From the NCBI GenBank assembly GCA_934670025.1, contig CAKUOS010000004.1, positions 1 through 64,000 on the forward strand: 64,000 nucleotides of DNA, given 5' to 3'. The notes below the pieces were generated by a model, which saw only the letters and a list, made by a program, of their open reading frames with translations, ran no database searches and was not told where the DNA came from. The DNA is from an uncultured Oscillospiraceae bacterium (lineage in GTDB: Bacteria; Bacillota; Clostridia; Oscillospirales; Oscillospiraceae). The position numbers were made by a program, and so were the translations under genes. Numbering within the stretch: the stretch's first letter is position 1; each line of letters begins with the position of its first letter. Of the stretch, positions 33,367 through 42,795 are shown piece after piece.

Positions 33367-33404
33367 AAGCAGCGTGCATCCAAAGGGATGCACGCTGCTT
33401 TTTC
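33367..33404. terminator. Second copy of the duplicated hairpin terminator
   Basis: It has the same 14-base arms and AAAG loop as 32956-32993, followed by TTTTT on the plus strand. It lies directly after the AraR-like gene stop (33407, minus), where it can also act as that gene's terminator although the minus-side T-run is short. Confidence 0.75.
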
Positions 33405-33406
33405 TG

Positions 33407-34474
33407 TCATCCGCTCTGGCGCGGATAGAGCGTCCACGGCAGACTGACGCTTCGGCAGGGCTGGCGACGGATCTGGCCGAGCAGATTCTCGGCCGCCGCG
33501 CGGCCCATGGCGTGCGCCTCGTGCCCGACGGACGTGATGCCGACGGGGCCGAAGGTGCTGTAATAGCTGTTGTCGAAGCTCACGACGGAGACGTCCTCCG
33601 GTACGCGCTTTCCCGCGCGCAGAAGCGTCCGGATCAGGTGAAAGGCGATCTCGTCGTTGTAGCAGACGACGGCCGTGCAGCCGCCCAGCTGCTGCGTCAA
33701 AAAGGCGCGCAGGATGCTCTCGTCCTGCAATTCGACGAGCTGATGGCGCTGAAAGCTCGAAAACCAAAGAAAATTCTCGTCGAGCGGGAAAAGGCCCGCG
33801 TCACGCATCGCGCAGACCACGCCGTGGTAGCGTGCAGGGCCCTGTACATCGTCGGATTTGAAGATCCCGGCGATATTTTTATGCCCGTTCCGGATCAGAT
33901 GCTCCGCCAGCAGATATCCGCCGCCGTAGTTGTCGTCGCCGACGCAGAGCGCGTCCGGAAGCTCCCGGCAGCTGCCGTGCAGAAACGTCATGGGAAGTCC
34001 GCGCTGCCGAAGCGCCTGATAGAGCTCGGCGTTCGGATTCGGCAGGGCGGTCTTGCAGCCCTCGACCAGAATGCCCGCCGGCGGATCGAGCAGCAGCTGC
34101 TGCAAAATCTCGCGTTCGCGGCGGATGGAGTTTTCCGTGGCGTGGATGACGACGGAAAAGCCCTGCGCGGCCAGACACGCCTGGATATCCTTGAGAAGCG
34201 ACGGGAAAATGTAGTCGCTGAGAGACGTTGCAATCACGGCGATGCGCCGGTCCTGTTTTGCGGCCGACGGCCGCAGGAAGCTGCCGCTGCCGCGGCGCTT
34301 TTCGATGAGGCCCTCCTGCTCCAGCACGGCCAGCGCCTGCCTGAGCGTCTGGCGGCTGACGGAGAACTGCGCGGCGAGCGCCTGCTCGCCCGGCAGCCTG
34401 CGCTGACCGCCGGCGTACATCTGCGGCAGCTCCTGCCGCAGCGTCCTGACAAGCTGCTCATATTTTAACGTCAT
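33407..34474 (-). CDS. araR: AraR-like GntR/LacI-type repressor
   Basis: The product is 355 residues. I prefer ATG 34474 (GGGAGG at spacing 8) over ATG 34480. Residues 1-70 are a GntR winged HTH (RLPGEQALAAQFSVSRQTLRQ, then EKRRGSGSFL). The rest is a LacI-type sugar-sensing domain (IAVIATSLSDYIFPSLLKDI, CVGDDNYGGGYLLAEHLI, VSVVSFDNSYYSTFGPVGIT). This GntR-LacI fusion is the architecture of AraR, the L-arabinose-responsive repressor. It is divergent from the arabinose transporter and catabolic genes, which supports the name. Confidence 0.88.
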   Translation of the reverse strand: MTLKYEQLVRTLRQELPQMYAGGQRRLPGEQALAAQFSVSRQTLRQALAVLEQEGLIEKRRGSGSFLRPSAAKQDRRIAVIATSLSDYIFPSLLKDIQACLAAQGFSVVIHATENSIRREREILQQLLLDPPAGILVEGCKTALPNPNAELYQALRQRGLPMTFLHGSCRELPDALCVGDDNYGGGYLLAEHLIRNGHKNIAGIFKSDDVQGPARYHGVVCAMRDAGLFPLDENFLWFSSFQRHQLVELQDESILRAFLTQQLGGCTAVVCYNDEIAFHLIRTLLRAGKRVPEDVSVVSFDNSYYSTFGPVGITSVGHEAHAMGRAAAENLLGQIRRQPCRSVSLPWTLYPRQSG

Positions 34475-34987
34475 GCGCATCGCCTCCCTTCGCGCCCTCT
34501 TATTGTAGCATGGATAGGTCCAAACTGCATTGCCGGATTTGTTCGTTTTCTTTCGGAAAATCGCGCCGCGGACGAAGGAAATCCATACTTCCCGCGTACA
34601 GCGCGGAAAAATCTGTGCAGATTTTTCGGAAATTTTTCAAAGAATACAGGAAAAAATCAAACATCACGGGCGCGGATCCCGGCGTTTTGTCCGGGACATA
34701 TGCAGAAGAAACAGCCGCCGCGCGGGTGTCTGAGCGGAAAAACGCAGACGAAAACGGCCGAAAACCGGAAGAAAACAAACCAAAGGAACGGGAAAACGGC
34801 CGCGTACCGCAAAGACCTGTCTGTTTTTTCACGGAAACGAAAAAAGCTGTCTGCGCGCAGCGCCGAATTTGGCGCTGCGCCTGTTCGTCAGATTGATTTC
34901 CGCCCGTCCGCGCGCTTAAATAGAGCCATGACAGGCGAAAACCTGACGCACGAACAAAAACACAACTGGAAAGTGAGGAAACAAACC
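34475..34987 (+). promoter_or_regulatory. araR/ara operon intergenic control region
   Basis: No gene is supported in this 513-base gap; the open frames are translations of purine-rich DNA. It holds a perfect 10-base inverted repeat GCGCAGCGCC/GGCGCTGCGC at 34855-34880 and a likely promoter TTGATT (34893-34898), 17 bases, TTAAAT (34916-34921), giving a leader of about 60 bases before ATG 34988. The 34690-34810 part is A/G-rich on the plus strand. The inverted repeat just upstream of the -35 box may be a regulator site. It does not resemble the Bacillus AraR operator. Confidence 0.55.
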
Positions 34988-36016
34988 ATGAAAAAGATTC
35001 TTGCCCTGCTGCTTGCGATTGTCATGATCGCTGCGCTCTGCGCCTGTGCGCAGACCCCCGCCGCTGAGACTCCCGCCGCTGAGACTCCCGCTGCCGAGAC
35101 CCCGGCCGCCGAGACGCCCGCCGCTTCCGACGGCGCGCTGATCAAGGTCGGCATCATCAACAACGACCCCAACGAATCCGGCTACCGCACCGCCAACGAC
35201 AAGGACCTGAAGGCCATGTTCACCGCGGAAAACGGCTATGACGCATCGTTCGCTTACAGCCTCAAGAACGATGAGCAGATCGCCGCTGCCCAGAAGTTCA
35301 TCCAGGACGAGGTCGATTACCTGCTCATCTCCGCAGCCGGCACATCCGGTTGGGATTCCGTCCTGAAGGACGCGCAGGACGCCGGCATTCAGGTCATCCT
35401 GTTTGACCGCACCATCGACGCCGACGAGAGCCTGTATGTCGCCTCCATCGTCTCCGACATGGCCAAGGAAGGCCAGACCGCCGTTGACTGGCTGGCTTCT
35501 CAGGGCCTCGACACCTACAACATCATCCACATTCAGGGCGTCATGGGCTCCGCTGCCCAGATCGGCCGCACCGGCGCTCTCGACGCGCAGGTCGCCGCGA
35601 ACGACAACTGGAACATGGTGACCCAGCAGACCGCCGAGTGGAACGCCGAAACTGCCCAGCAGATCGTGCAGTCCGTCATCGACTCCGGCAAGGAATTCAA
35701 CGTCATCTACGCCGAGAACGACGACATGGCCAAGGGCGCTGTCGCGGCTCTGGACAAGGCGAACATCTCCCACGGCGTGGGCAAGGACGTCATCGTCATG
35801 GGCTTCGACTGCAACAAGTGGGCGCTTGAAGAGCTGCTCGCCGGCAACTGGAACTACGACGGCCAGTGCAACCCCTTCCAGGCTTCCTACATCGACGCCA
35901 TCATCAAGGATCTGGAGAACGGCAAGACCCCGGCTGAGAAGACCATCATCATGGACGAGAAGGGCTTCGACGCTTCCACCATCACGCAGGAGGATGTCGA
36001 CAACTACGGCATCTGA
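34988..36016 (+). CDS. Sugar ABC transporter binding lipoprotein, YtfQ-like (arabinose/furanose)
   Basis: The product is 342 residues with a lipobox near LCACAQ. After it come four near-perfect TPAAE repeats (nucleotides about 35050-35120), a flexible tether from membrane to binding domain. The fold is a type I binding protein related to YtfQ (IIHIQGVMGSAAQIGRTGAL, VIYAENDDMAKGAV, MGFDCNKWALEELLAGNW). It feeds the following ATPase and two permeases. Codons are noticeably more optimal (AAC, ATC, AAG) than in neighbours, suggesting high expression. Given araA and araD downstream, L-arabinose, probably in furanose form, is the likely ligand. Confidence 0.88.
   Translation: MKKILALLLAIVMIAALCACAQTPAAETPAAETPAAETPAAETPAASDGALIKVGIINNDPNESGYRTANDKDLKAMFTAENGYDASFAYSLKNDEQIAAAQKFIQDEVDYLLISAAGTSGWDSVLKDAQDAGIQVILFDRTIDADESLYVASIVSDMAKEGQTAVDWLASQGLDTYNIIHIQGVMGSAAQIGRTGALDAQVAANDNWNMVTQQTAEWNAETAQQIVQSVIDSGKEFNVIYAENDDMAKGAVAALDKANISHGVGKDVIVMGFDCNKWALEELLAGNWNYDGQCNPFQASYIDAIIKDLENGKTPAEKTIIMDEKGFDASTITQEDVDNYGI
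35050..35120 (+). repeat. 15-base tandem repeat in coding sequence
   Basis: Four consecutive 15-base units encode TPAAE. Silent differences between units (GCTGAGACTCCC versus GCCGAGACCCCG) show they are not a recent slippage product. They form the linker of the binding lipoprotein. Confidence 0.8.
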
Positions 36017-36050
36017 GAAGCTGCGGCTGAATCCGATTAGAATCTGACCG

Positions 36051-36110
36051 GCTGCGTGCGGTACGGCGTATCACGGACGCTCCGTGTGCCGCACTGCACG
36101 CAGCTTTTTT
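36051..36110 (+). terminator. Intra-operon hairpin with T-run
   Basis: GCTGCGTGC and GCACGCAGC (plus inner pairs GCGGTACGG/CCGTGTGCCGC) form a long stem followed by TTTTTT, between the binding-protein stop and the ATPase gene. It would end most transcripts after the binding protein and let a fraction through, the usual way to make more binding protein than membrane components. Confidence 0.8.
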
Positions 36111-36126
36111 AAATGGAGGCAAAACG

Positions 36127-37635
36127 ATGCAAGAAGATACGTTGCTCGAGCTGCGGGGGATCTGCAAGTATTTCCCCGGCGTCCGCGCGCTGAGCGATGT
36201 GGATTTTACGCTCCGCAGGGGAGAGATCCACGCGCTGATGGGTGAAAACGGCGCGGGCAAATCCACGCTCATCAAGGTGCTCACGGGCGTGTATTCCAAA
36301 GACGAGGGCGCCATTTCCCTGGAAGGGACTCCCGTACAGATCCGCACGACGCAGGATGCGCTCAAGGCCGGCATCAGTACGGTTTATCAGGAGATCACCC
36401 TCTGCCCGAACCTGACCGTGGCGGAGAATCTATACATCGGAAGAACAAAGGGCGCGTTTACGAACTGGCGCAAAATGAACGCGGGCGCAAAGCGGCTTCT
36501 CGAGTCGCTCGGCATTCCCGCTGCGCCCACGCAGCAGCTTTCCAGCTGCTCCATCGCCGTGCAGCAGATGGTCGCCATCGCGCGCGCGGTCGATATGGAA
36601 TGCAAGGTCCTCATCCTCGACGAGCCGACGTCGTCGCTCGACGAGCAGGAGGTCGAAAAGCTCTTTGGGCTCATGCTCGACCTGAAGGCGCGCGGCGTGG
36701 GCATCATCTTCGTCACGCATTTTCTCGAGCAGGTCTACGCCGTCTGCGACCGGATCACGGTCCTGCGCGACGGCAAGCTCGTCGGCGAGTATAAAATAGC
36801 GGAGCTGCCGCGCGTGCAGCTCGTGTCCAAGATGCTCGGCAAGGAGCTGGACGATCTGTCGGAGATCAAGAGCGATTCGGCTGCCGACGCGCTCGAACGC
36901 GCGGAGGTCGTGTATGAGGCGGCCGGGCTTTCGAGCGCGGCGGGCGTGCGTCCGTTCGATTTCTCCATCCGAAAGGGCGAGGTCAACGGCTTTACGGGCC
37001 TGCTCGGCTCGGGCCGCAGCGAATCCGTGCGCGCGATCTTCGGCGCGGACCATGTCTCGGGCGGCACGGTGAAGATGGGCGGCAAAAAGGTGAAGATCGC
37101 CTCGCCGCTGGACGCGATGAAAAACGGCATCAGCTATCTGCCTGAGGACCGCAAGCGTGACGGCATCATCGGCGACCTCTCCGTGCGCGACAACATCATC
37201 CTCGCGCGGCAGGTGCTCGACGGCTTCTTCCATCCCATTTCCCGGGCAAAGGCCGAGCAGTACGCCGAGGAATATATCAAGCTCCTCAACATTAAGACCG
37301 CTTCGACCGAAACGCCCATCAAGGCCCTCTCGGGCGGCAACCAGCAGAAGGTCATTCTGGCGCGCTGGCTGCTGGCGAATCCCGTGTACATGATCCTCGA
37401 CGAGCCGACGCGCGGCATCGACGTCGGCACGAAGGTCGAAATTCAGAAGCTCGTTCTCAAGCTCGCGGCCGAGGGCAAGAGCGTGACGTTCATCTCGTCC
37501 GAAATTGACGAAATGCTCCGCGTGTGCTCGCGCCTCGTCGTCATGCGCGACCGGCAGGTCGTCGGCGAGCTGCGCGGCAGCGAGCTCAACCAGAGCAGCA
37601 TCATGAAAACCATTGCCGGAGGTGAACAATCATGA
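36127..37635 (+). CDS. Sugar ABC transporter ATPase, YtfR/AraG-like
   Basis: The product is 502 residues with two fused ATPase domains, as in the carbohydrate uptake transporter-2 family. Domain 1 has Walker A GENGAGKST and Walker B LILDEPTSSLD but a weak signature (SSCSIAVQQ). Domain 2 has the degenerate Walker A region GLLGSGRSE, signature LSGGNQQK and Walker B MILDEPTRGID. AT-rich GGAGGC precedes the ATG. It powers the two permeases downstream. Confidence 0.92.
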   Translation: MQEDTLLELRGICKYFPGVRALSDVDFTLRRGEIHALMGENGAGKSTLIKVLTGVYSKDEGAISLEGTPVQIRTTQDALKAGISTVYQEITLCPNLTVAENLYIGRTKGAFTNWRKMNAGAKRLLESLGIPAAPTQQLSSCSIAVQQMVAIARAVDMECKVLILDEPTSSLDEQEVEKLFGLMLDLKARGVGIIFVTHFLEQVYAVCDRITVLRDGKLVGEYKIAELPRVQLVSKMLGKELDDLSEIKSDSAADALERAEVVYEAAGLSSAAGVRPFDFSIRKGEVNGFTGLLGSGRSESVRAIFGADHVSGGTVKMGGKKVKIASPLDAMKNGISYLPEDRKRDGIIGDLSVRDNIILARQVLDGFFHPISRAKAEQYAEEYIKLLNIKTASTETPIKALSGGNQQKVILARWLLANPVYMILDEPTRGIDVGTKVEIQKLVLKLAAEGKSVTFISSEIDEMLRVCSRLVVMRDRQVVGELRGSELNQSSIMKTIAGGEQS

Positions 37636-38735
37636 CCCGGACAAAAGAAAAAACGCAGGAGCCCTTCCTGACCCGGCTCGTGCGCAGGCAGATCTTCATC
37701 CCGCTGGCGGCGCTTTTGCTGCTGGTCGTGTTCAACCTGATTGCGGACCCGTCGTTCTTCGCCATTACGCTGAAGGAAAACAGCCTCGGCGATCTGGTCC
37801 TGACGGGAAACCTCATTACCATTCTCGATAACGCTTCCGAGCTTGTCATCCTCGCCATCGGCATGACGCTCGTCACGGCGGCCTCGGGCGGACAGGATAT
37901 TTCCGTCGGCTCGGCCATCGCCATTGCGGGCAGCGTCGTGCTGCGCGTGCTGTGCGGGACGAATTCCCGCCCCGATACGCTTCAGGCGCCCATCATCGTG
38001 GCGTTTCTCGTCTGCTGCGTCGCGGCGATGGCCTTCGGCGCGTTCAACGGCACGCTCGTCGCGGTCTTCAAGATCCAGCCGATGGTCGCAACGCTGATCC
38101 TGTACACGGCCGGCCGCTCGATCGCCGCATGGATCAACAATAACGAGCTTCCCATGATCTCCGATCCGTCCTTTGCCTATTACGGCAATTTCCTGCCGGG
38201 CGTGGCGGTCCCGACGCCGATCTTCATCGCGGTCATCTGCATGATCCTCGCGTGGGCGCTGCTGCGGTTCACGAACATCGGGCTGTATTCGCAGGCGGTC
38301 GGCATCAACGCCAGCGCTGCGCGGCTCAACGGCATCCACCCGCAGTTCGTGAAGTTCCTGACCTACGTCATTCTCGGCCTGTGCGTGGCCGTCGCGGGCT
38401 TTATCAAGGTCAGCCGCTTCTCCACGATCAACTATTCCGTCGTCGCCAAGGATATTGAGATGGACGCGATCCTGGCTGTCGCGCTCGGCGGCAACGCGCT
38501 CTCGGGCGGCAAGTTCAACATCTGGGCCTCCGTCCTCGGCGCGTACGTGATCCAGTTCCTTACGACGACGCTTTTCAAGTTCAACGTCGTTTCCAGCGCG
38601 CTGCCGGCCTATAAGGCGGTCGTGGTCATCCTGCTCGTCGTGCTGAGCGCGCCGACGGTCCGCGAAAAGCTGGACGCGCTCAAAAAGAAGCACGGCGCAT
38701 CTGTAAAGAAGGAGGCGGGTACTCATGCGGAATAA
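37632..38735 (+). CDS. Sugar ABC transporter permease, YtfT-like
   Basis: The product is 367 residues with about ten hydrophobic segments, starting in an overlap with the ATPase stop. Family blocks include ELVILAIGMTLVTAASGGQD, DISVGSAIAIAG and ALGGNALSGGKFNIWASVLG. Like YtfT, it is one of two non-identical permeases of a CUT2 importer. The charged tail (LKKKHGASVKKEAGTHAE) is cytoplasmic. Confidence 0.9.
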   Translation: MTRTKEKTQEPFLTRLVRRQIFIPLAALLLLVVFNLIADPSFFAITLKENSLGDLVLTGNLITILDNASELVILAIGMTLVTAASGGQDISVGSAIAIAGSVVLRVLCGTNSRPDTLQAPIIVAFLVCCVAAMAFGAFNGTLVAVFKIQPMVATLILYTAGRSIAAWINNNELPMISDPSFAYYGNFLPGVAVPTPIFIAVICMILAWALLRFTNIGLYSQAVGINASAARLNGIHPQFVKFLTYVILGLCVAVAGFIKVSRFSTINYSVVAKDIEMDAILAVALGGNALSGGKFNIWASVLGAYVIQFLTTTLFKFNVVSSALPAYKAVVVILLVVLSAPTVREKLDALKKKHGASVKKEAGTHAE

Positions 38736-39765
38736 TACGAATGCAGCGACCCTCACGCGCAGAGGCCGTCTGACGGACGCAAAGCTGCTGCTGATCATCA
38801 CGATCTGCGTCTTTGCCGTCATGTATGTGTGTGCGGTGCTGTTCCTCGGCTCGGGCTTTAAAAAGCCGCAGACCTTCTTCAATATCCTCAACGAAAACGC
38901 GGCGCTGCTCATCCTCTCGTGCGGCATGAGCCTCGTCATGATCACCGGCGGCATCGACATCTCCGTCGGCACGCTCACGGCGCTCGTGTGCATGAGCTGC
39001 GCGGTCAACCTCGACTATCAGGGCGGCACGGTCCTCTCGGCAATTCTTCTTGCGCTTGCGATCGGCACGGCGTTTGGCCTCGTGCAGGGCTTTTTGATCG
39101 CATATCTGGAGATCCAGCCCTTTATCGTCACGCTTGCAGGGATGTTCTTCGCCAAGGGCATGACGACCATCGTCAACGCCACGCAGTTTAACGTCGAAAA
39201 CGAGGCGTTCAAGGCGCTCAAGGAAACGCGCATCTATGTCCCCGGCATGGGCTCCGTCAACAAGCTCGGCGCGTATGTTCCCGCTTATGTGGAGATCGGC
39301 GTCGTGGTGGCGCTTGTCGTCGTGGCGGTCTTGTTCGTGGTGCTCCGCTGCACGAAGTTCGGCAGAAGCGTCTACGCCGTCGGCGGCAACAGCTACAGCG
39401 CCAATATGCTGGCCATCAACGTCAAACGCACGAAATTCTTTGCGCACCTGCTGTGCGGCATCCTCGCGGGCGTCGGCGGCTTCGTGTACTTCCTGCACGT
39501 CGGTTCCGGTTCGCCGTCGCACGCGGCCGGCGCGGAAATGAACGCCATCGCGGCCTCCATCATCGGCGGCACGATGCTCACCGGCGGCGTCGGCAATATC
39601 ATCGGCACGCTCTTTGGCGTTCTGTCGCTGAGCACGATCAAAAATATCGTCTCCTCGCTGGGGCTTGACGAAGCATGGTGGACAAACATCACGGTTGCTG
39701 CTATGATATGCCTGTTCCTTGTGATCCAGAGTCTGGTCCTGTCCCGCAAGAACAGAGATTCGTGA
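38725..39765 (+). CDS. Sugar ABC transporter permease, YjfF-like
   Basis: The product is 346 residues and overlaps the first permease by 11 bases. It shows the GMSLVMITGGIDISVGTLTA block and MNAIAASIIGGTMLTGGVGN, the paired conserved loops of CUT2 permeases. Together the set binding protein, ATPase, permease, permease matches ytfQ-ytfR-ytfT-yjfF gene order exactly. It completes the importer. Confidence 0.9.
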   Translation: MRNNTNAATLTRRGRLTDAKLLLIITICVFAVMYVCAVLFLGSGFKKPQTFFNILNENAALLILSCGMSLVMITGGIDISVGTLTALVCMSCAVNLDYQGGTVLSAILLALAIGTAFGLVQGFLIAYLEIQPFIVTLAGMFFAKGMTTIVNATQFNVENEAFKALKETRIYVPGMGSVNKLGAYVPAYVEIGVVVALVVVAVLFVVLRCTKFGRSVYAVGGNSYSANMLAINVKRTKFFAHLLCGILAGVGGFVYFLHVGSGSPSHAAGAEMNAIAASIIGGTMLTGGVGNIIGTLFGVLSLSTIKNIVSSLGLDEAWWTNITVAAMICLFLVIQSLVLSRKNRDS

Positions 39766-39775
39766 GGTGAAGCGC

Positions 39776-41308
39776 ATGAAACAGTATTATCTCGGCATCG
39801 AGCTGGGCTCGACGCGCATCAAGGCCGTTCTGATCGACGACGCGCACAAGATCGTAAAAAGCGGCGATCATACGTGGAAAAGCAGTCTGGAAAACGGCGT
39901 GTGGACATACCACATGGACGACGTGCAGGCAGGGCTCTGCGCCGCGATCAAAAATCTCGGCGCGCTGCCGGGCGAAATTTCCGCGATGGGCGTGTCTGCG
40001 ATGATGCATGGCTATCTGCCGTTCGACCGCGAATGGAAGCAGCTCGCGCCCTTCCGCACGTGGCAGAACACCATGACCGGCGCGGCTGCCGAAGCGCTGA
40101 CGGAGGCATTCGGCTTCAATATTCCCCAGCGCTGGTCGATCGCGCACCTGTATCAGGCGATTTTGAACGGTGAGGCGCACATGAAGGACGTTGCGCACAT
40201 CACGACGCTGGCGGGCTATGTACATTTCCTGCTGACGGGCGAAAATGCCGTCGGCGTCGGCGAGGCGTCCGGGATTTTCCCCATCGACAGCGAAACGCTC
40301 GATTACGACGCGAAAATGCTTGAAAAATTCGACGCGCTGGCAAAGCCGCATGGCTTCGGCCAGAGCATCCGCGCGGTGCTGCCGCGCGTCCTGCCCGCAG
40401 GCAAGGCGGCGGGAACGCTCACAGAGGAAGGCAGCGCGTATCTCGGCGGCCTTCTGCCCGCGGGGATCCCGCTGTGCCCGCCCGAGGGCGACGCGGGCAC
40501 CGGCATGACGGCGACGAACGCCGTCGCACCCCGGACCGGCAACGTCTCAGCCGGTACGTCCATCTTTTCGATGGTCGTGCTGGAAAAGCCGCTCTCAAAG
40601 GTCTATCCCGAGATCGACATGGTCACGACGCCGACCGGCAAACCCGTGGCGATGGTCCACTGCAACAACTGCACGAACGACATGAACGCCTGGGCCGGCC
40701 TGCTCAGCGAGACGGCGCAGCTGTTCGGCGCGGAAGTCCCGGCCGGGGCGCTTTTCACGAAGCTCTATGAAAAGAGCCTCGAGGGCGACGCGGACTGCGG
40801 CGGCATCCTGACGTATAACTACATGGCGGGCGAGGGCGTCACGCATCTGGACGAAGGCCGCCCGATGGTCGTGCGGAGGCCCGAAAGCAAGTTCACCCTG
40901 GCCAATTTCCTGCGTTCGCAACTCTACGCCACGATGGCGACCTTGAAGATCGGCATGGACATTCTCGCGGGCGAACACGTGGCCATCGACTCGCTGACCG
41001 GCCACGGAGGACTGTTCAAAACGCCCGTCGTCGGGCAGAAATATATGGCTGCGGCCTGCCGCGCGCCGGTCACGTGCATGGAATCGGCGGGCGAGGGCGG
41101 CCCGTATGGGATGGCGCTGCTGGCGGCGTATCTGGTGCAGAAGGAAGACGGCCAGACGCTGGAGGACTATCTTGACCGGAATGTCTTCGCAGACGTCAGG
41201 CGCACGACGCTTGCGCCCGATCCCGCGGACGAGGCGGGCTTCGACCGGTATCTGGCGCAGTATCGCGCGGCGCTTGAAGCCGAAAAAGCGGCTGTCGCTG
41301 CATTTTAA
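39776..41308 (+). CDS. FGGY-family pentulose kinase, probable L-ribulokinase
   Basis: The product is 510 residues from ATG 39776 (GAGGTG upstream); a GTG at 39767 is less likely. The N-terminal LGIELGSTRIKAVLID and central PEGDAGTGMTATNAV blocks are FGGY ATPase-fold motifs, and DSLTGHGGLFKTPVVGQ is the C-terminal adenosine motif. It differs from classical AraB, which is longer, but its place between the importer and araA/araD makes phosphorylation of L-ribulose the best guess. A xylulokinase-like specificity is the alternative. Confidence 0.8.
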   Translation: MKQYYLGIELGSTRIKAVLIDDAHKIVKSGDHTWKSSLENGVWTYHMDDVQAGLCAAIKNLGALPGEISAMGVSAMMHGYLPFDREWKQLAPFRTWQNTMTGAAAEALTEAFGFNIPQRWSIAHLYQAILNGEAHMKDVAHITTLAGYVHFLLTGENAVGVGEASGIFPIDSETLDYDAKMLEKFDALAKPHGFGQSIRAVLPRVLPAGKAAGTLTEEGSAYLGGLLPAGIPLCPPEGDAGTGMTATNAVAPRTGNVSAGTSIFSMVVLEKPLSKVYPEIDMVTTPTGKPVAMVHCNNCTNDMNAWAGLLSETAQLFGAEVPAGALFTKLYEKSLEGDADCGGILTYNYMAGEGVTHLDEGRPMVVRRPESKFTLANFLRSQLYATMATLKIGMDILAGEHVAIDSLTGHGGLFKTPVVGQKYMAAACRAPVTCMESAGEGGPYGMALLAAYLVQKEDGQTLEDYLDRNVFADVRRTTLAPDPADEAGFDRYLAQYRAALEAEKAAVAAF

Positions 41309-41320
41309 GGAGGTTCTATC

Positions 41321-42787
41321 ATGAAACACTATGAATTCTGGTTTATCGTCGGTTCGCAGACGCTCTACGGCGAGGATGTGCTGACTACCGTTGCCAACCG
41401 CGCAGAGGAAATGGCGCAGAAGCTCTCTGCCGTGCTGCCGTATCCGCTCAAGTATAAAGTGACGGCCAAATCCAGCGCTGAAATTACGCAGGTCGTAAAA
41501 GAAGCAAATTATGACGACAACTGCGCCGGTATCGTGACGTGGTGCCACACGTTCAGCCCGTCGAAGATGTGGATCAACGGTCTCGACCTGCTCCAGAAGC
41601 CGTGGCTGCACTTTGCCACCCAGTATAACCGTGAGATCCCCAACGAGGAGATCGACATGGACTTCATGAACCTCAATCAGGCCGCCCACGGCGACCGCGA
41701 GCACGGCTTCATCGGCGCGAGACTTCGCAAGCCGCGCAAGATCATCGCCGGTTACTGGCAGGATTCGGACGTGCAGGCGCGCATCGGCAGCTGGATGAAG
41801 GCCGCCATCGGCGTTGCCGTCTCGAAGGACATGAAGGTCATGCGTTTCGGCGACAATATGCGCAACGTCGCCGTCACCGAGGGCGATAAGGTCGAAGTCC
41901 AGAAGAAGCTCGGCTGGGAGGTCAACACGTGGGCCGTCGGCGATCTCGTGAAGGAAATGAACGCCGTCACCGAAGCGGAAATTGACGCTCTGATGGGCGT
42001 TTACCGCGAAAAGTACGACATTGCGACTGATGATATCAATGCAATTCGTTATCAGGCGCGCGAAGAAATTGCGATGAAGAAGATGATGGACGCCGAGGGC
42101 TGCAAAGCGTTCTCCAACACATTCCAGGATCTTTACGGCATGGAGCAGCTGCCGGGTCTTGCCTCCCAGCACCTGATGGCGCAGGGCTATGGCTACGGCG
42201 GCGAAGGCGACTGGAAGGTCGCGGCGATGACCGCCATTCTGAAAGCCATGGGCGAGAACGGCAACGGCGCATCCGCGTTCATGGAAGATTACACCTACCA
42301 CCTCGTCAAGGGGCAGGAATACAGCCTCGGCGCGCATATGCTGGAGGTCTGCCCGTCTGTGGCTGCCGGCCGTCCGCGCATCGAGACGCATTTCCTCGGC
42401 ATCGGCATGAACGAAAAAGACCCGGCCCGCCTCGTCTTCGAGGGCAAAGCGGGCAAGGGCGTCGTTGTCAGCCTCATCGACATGGGCGGCAGACTCCGCC
42501 TCATCGTGCAGGATATCGAGGCCGTCAAGCCCATCATGCCCATGCCGAACCTGCCGGTTGCGCGCGTCATGTGGCGCGCGATGCCCGACCTCACCACCGG
42601 CGTCGAGTGCTGGATCACCGCCGGCGGCGCGCATCATACCGTCCTCAGCTACGACGTGACCGCCGAGCAGCTGCGCGACTGGGCGCGCATGATGGAGATC
42701 GAGTTCGTCCACATCACCAAGGACACCACGGTCGAAGGTCTGGAGCACGAGCTGTTCCTGAACGACCTCGCGTGGAAGCTGAAGTGA
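41321..42787 (+). CDS. araA: L-arabinose isomerase
   Basis: The product is 488 residues, close to the usual 490-500, with AAGGAGG before the ATG. It begins with the typical [16 protein letters not shown], includes [16 protein letters not shown], and has the metal-site residues in FMEDYTYHL (Glu), HMLEVCPSV (Glu), [10 protein letters not shown] (His) and [12 protein letters not shown] (His). It converts L-arabinose to L-ribulose using Mn2+. It is immediately followed by araD. Confidence 0.97.
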   Translation: MKHYEFWFIVGSQTLYGEDVLTTVANRAEEMAQKLSAVLPYPLKYKVTAKSSAEITQVVKEANYDDNCAGIVTWCHTFSPSKMWINGLDLLQKPWLHFATQYNREIPNEEIDMDFMNLNQAAHGDREHGFIGARLRKPRKIIAGYWQDSDVQARIGSWMKAAIGVAVSKDMKVMRFGDNMRNVAVTEGDKVEVQKKLGWEVNTWAVGDLVKEMNAVTEAEIDALMGVYREKYDIATDDINAIRYQAREEIAMKKMMDAEGCKAFSNTFQDLYGMEQLPGLASQHLMAQGYGYGGEGDWKVAAMTAILKAMGENGNGASAFMEDYTYHLVKGQEYSLGAHMLEVCPSVAAGRPRIETHFLGIGMNEKDPARLVFEGKAGKGVVVSLIDMGGRLRLIVQDIEAVKPIMPMPNLPVARVMWRAMPDLTTGVECWITAGGAHHTVLSYDVTAEQLRDWARMMEIEFVHITKDTTVEGLEHELFLNDLAWKLK

Positions 42788-42795
42788 GGCGCGCA

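Noticed and set aside
34510..34896. A 128-residue open frame in the araR/ara intergenic region
   Set aside because: It is Lys/Arg/Ser-rich translation of purine-rich DNA with no ribosome site and no family features, and it overlaps the control region of the ara operon.
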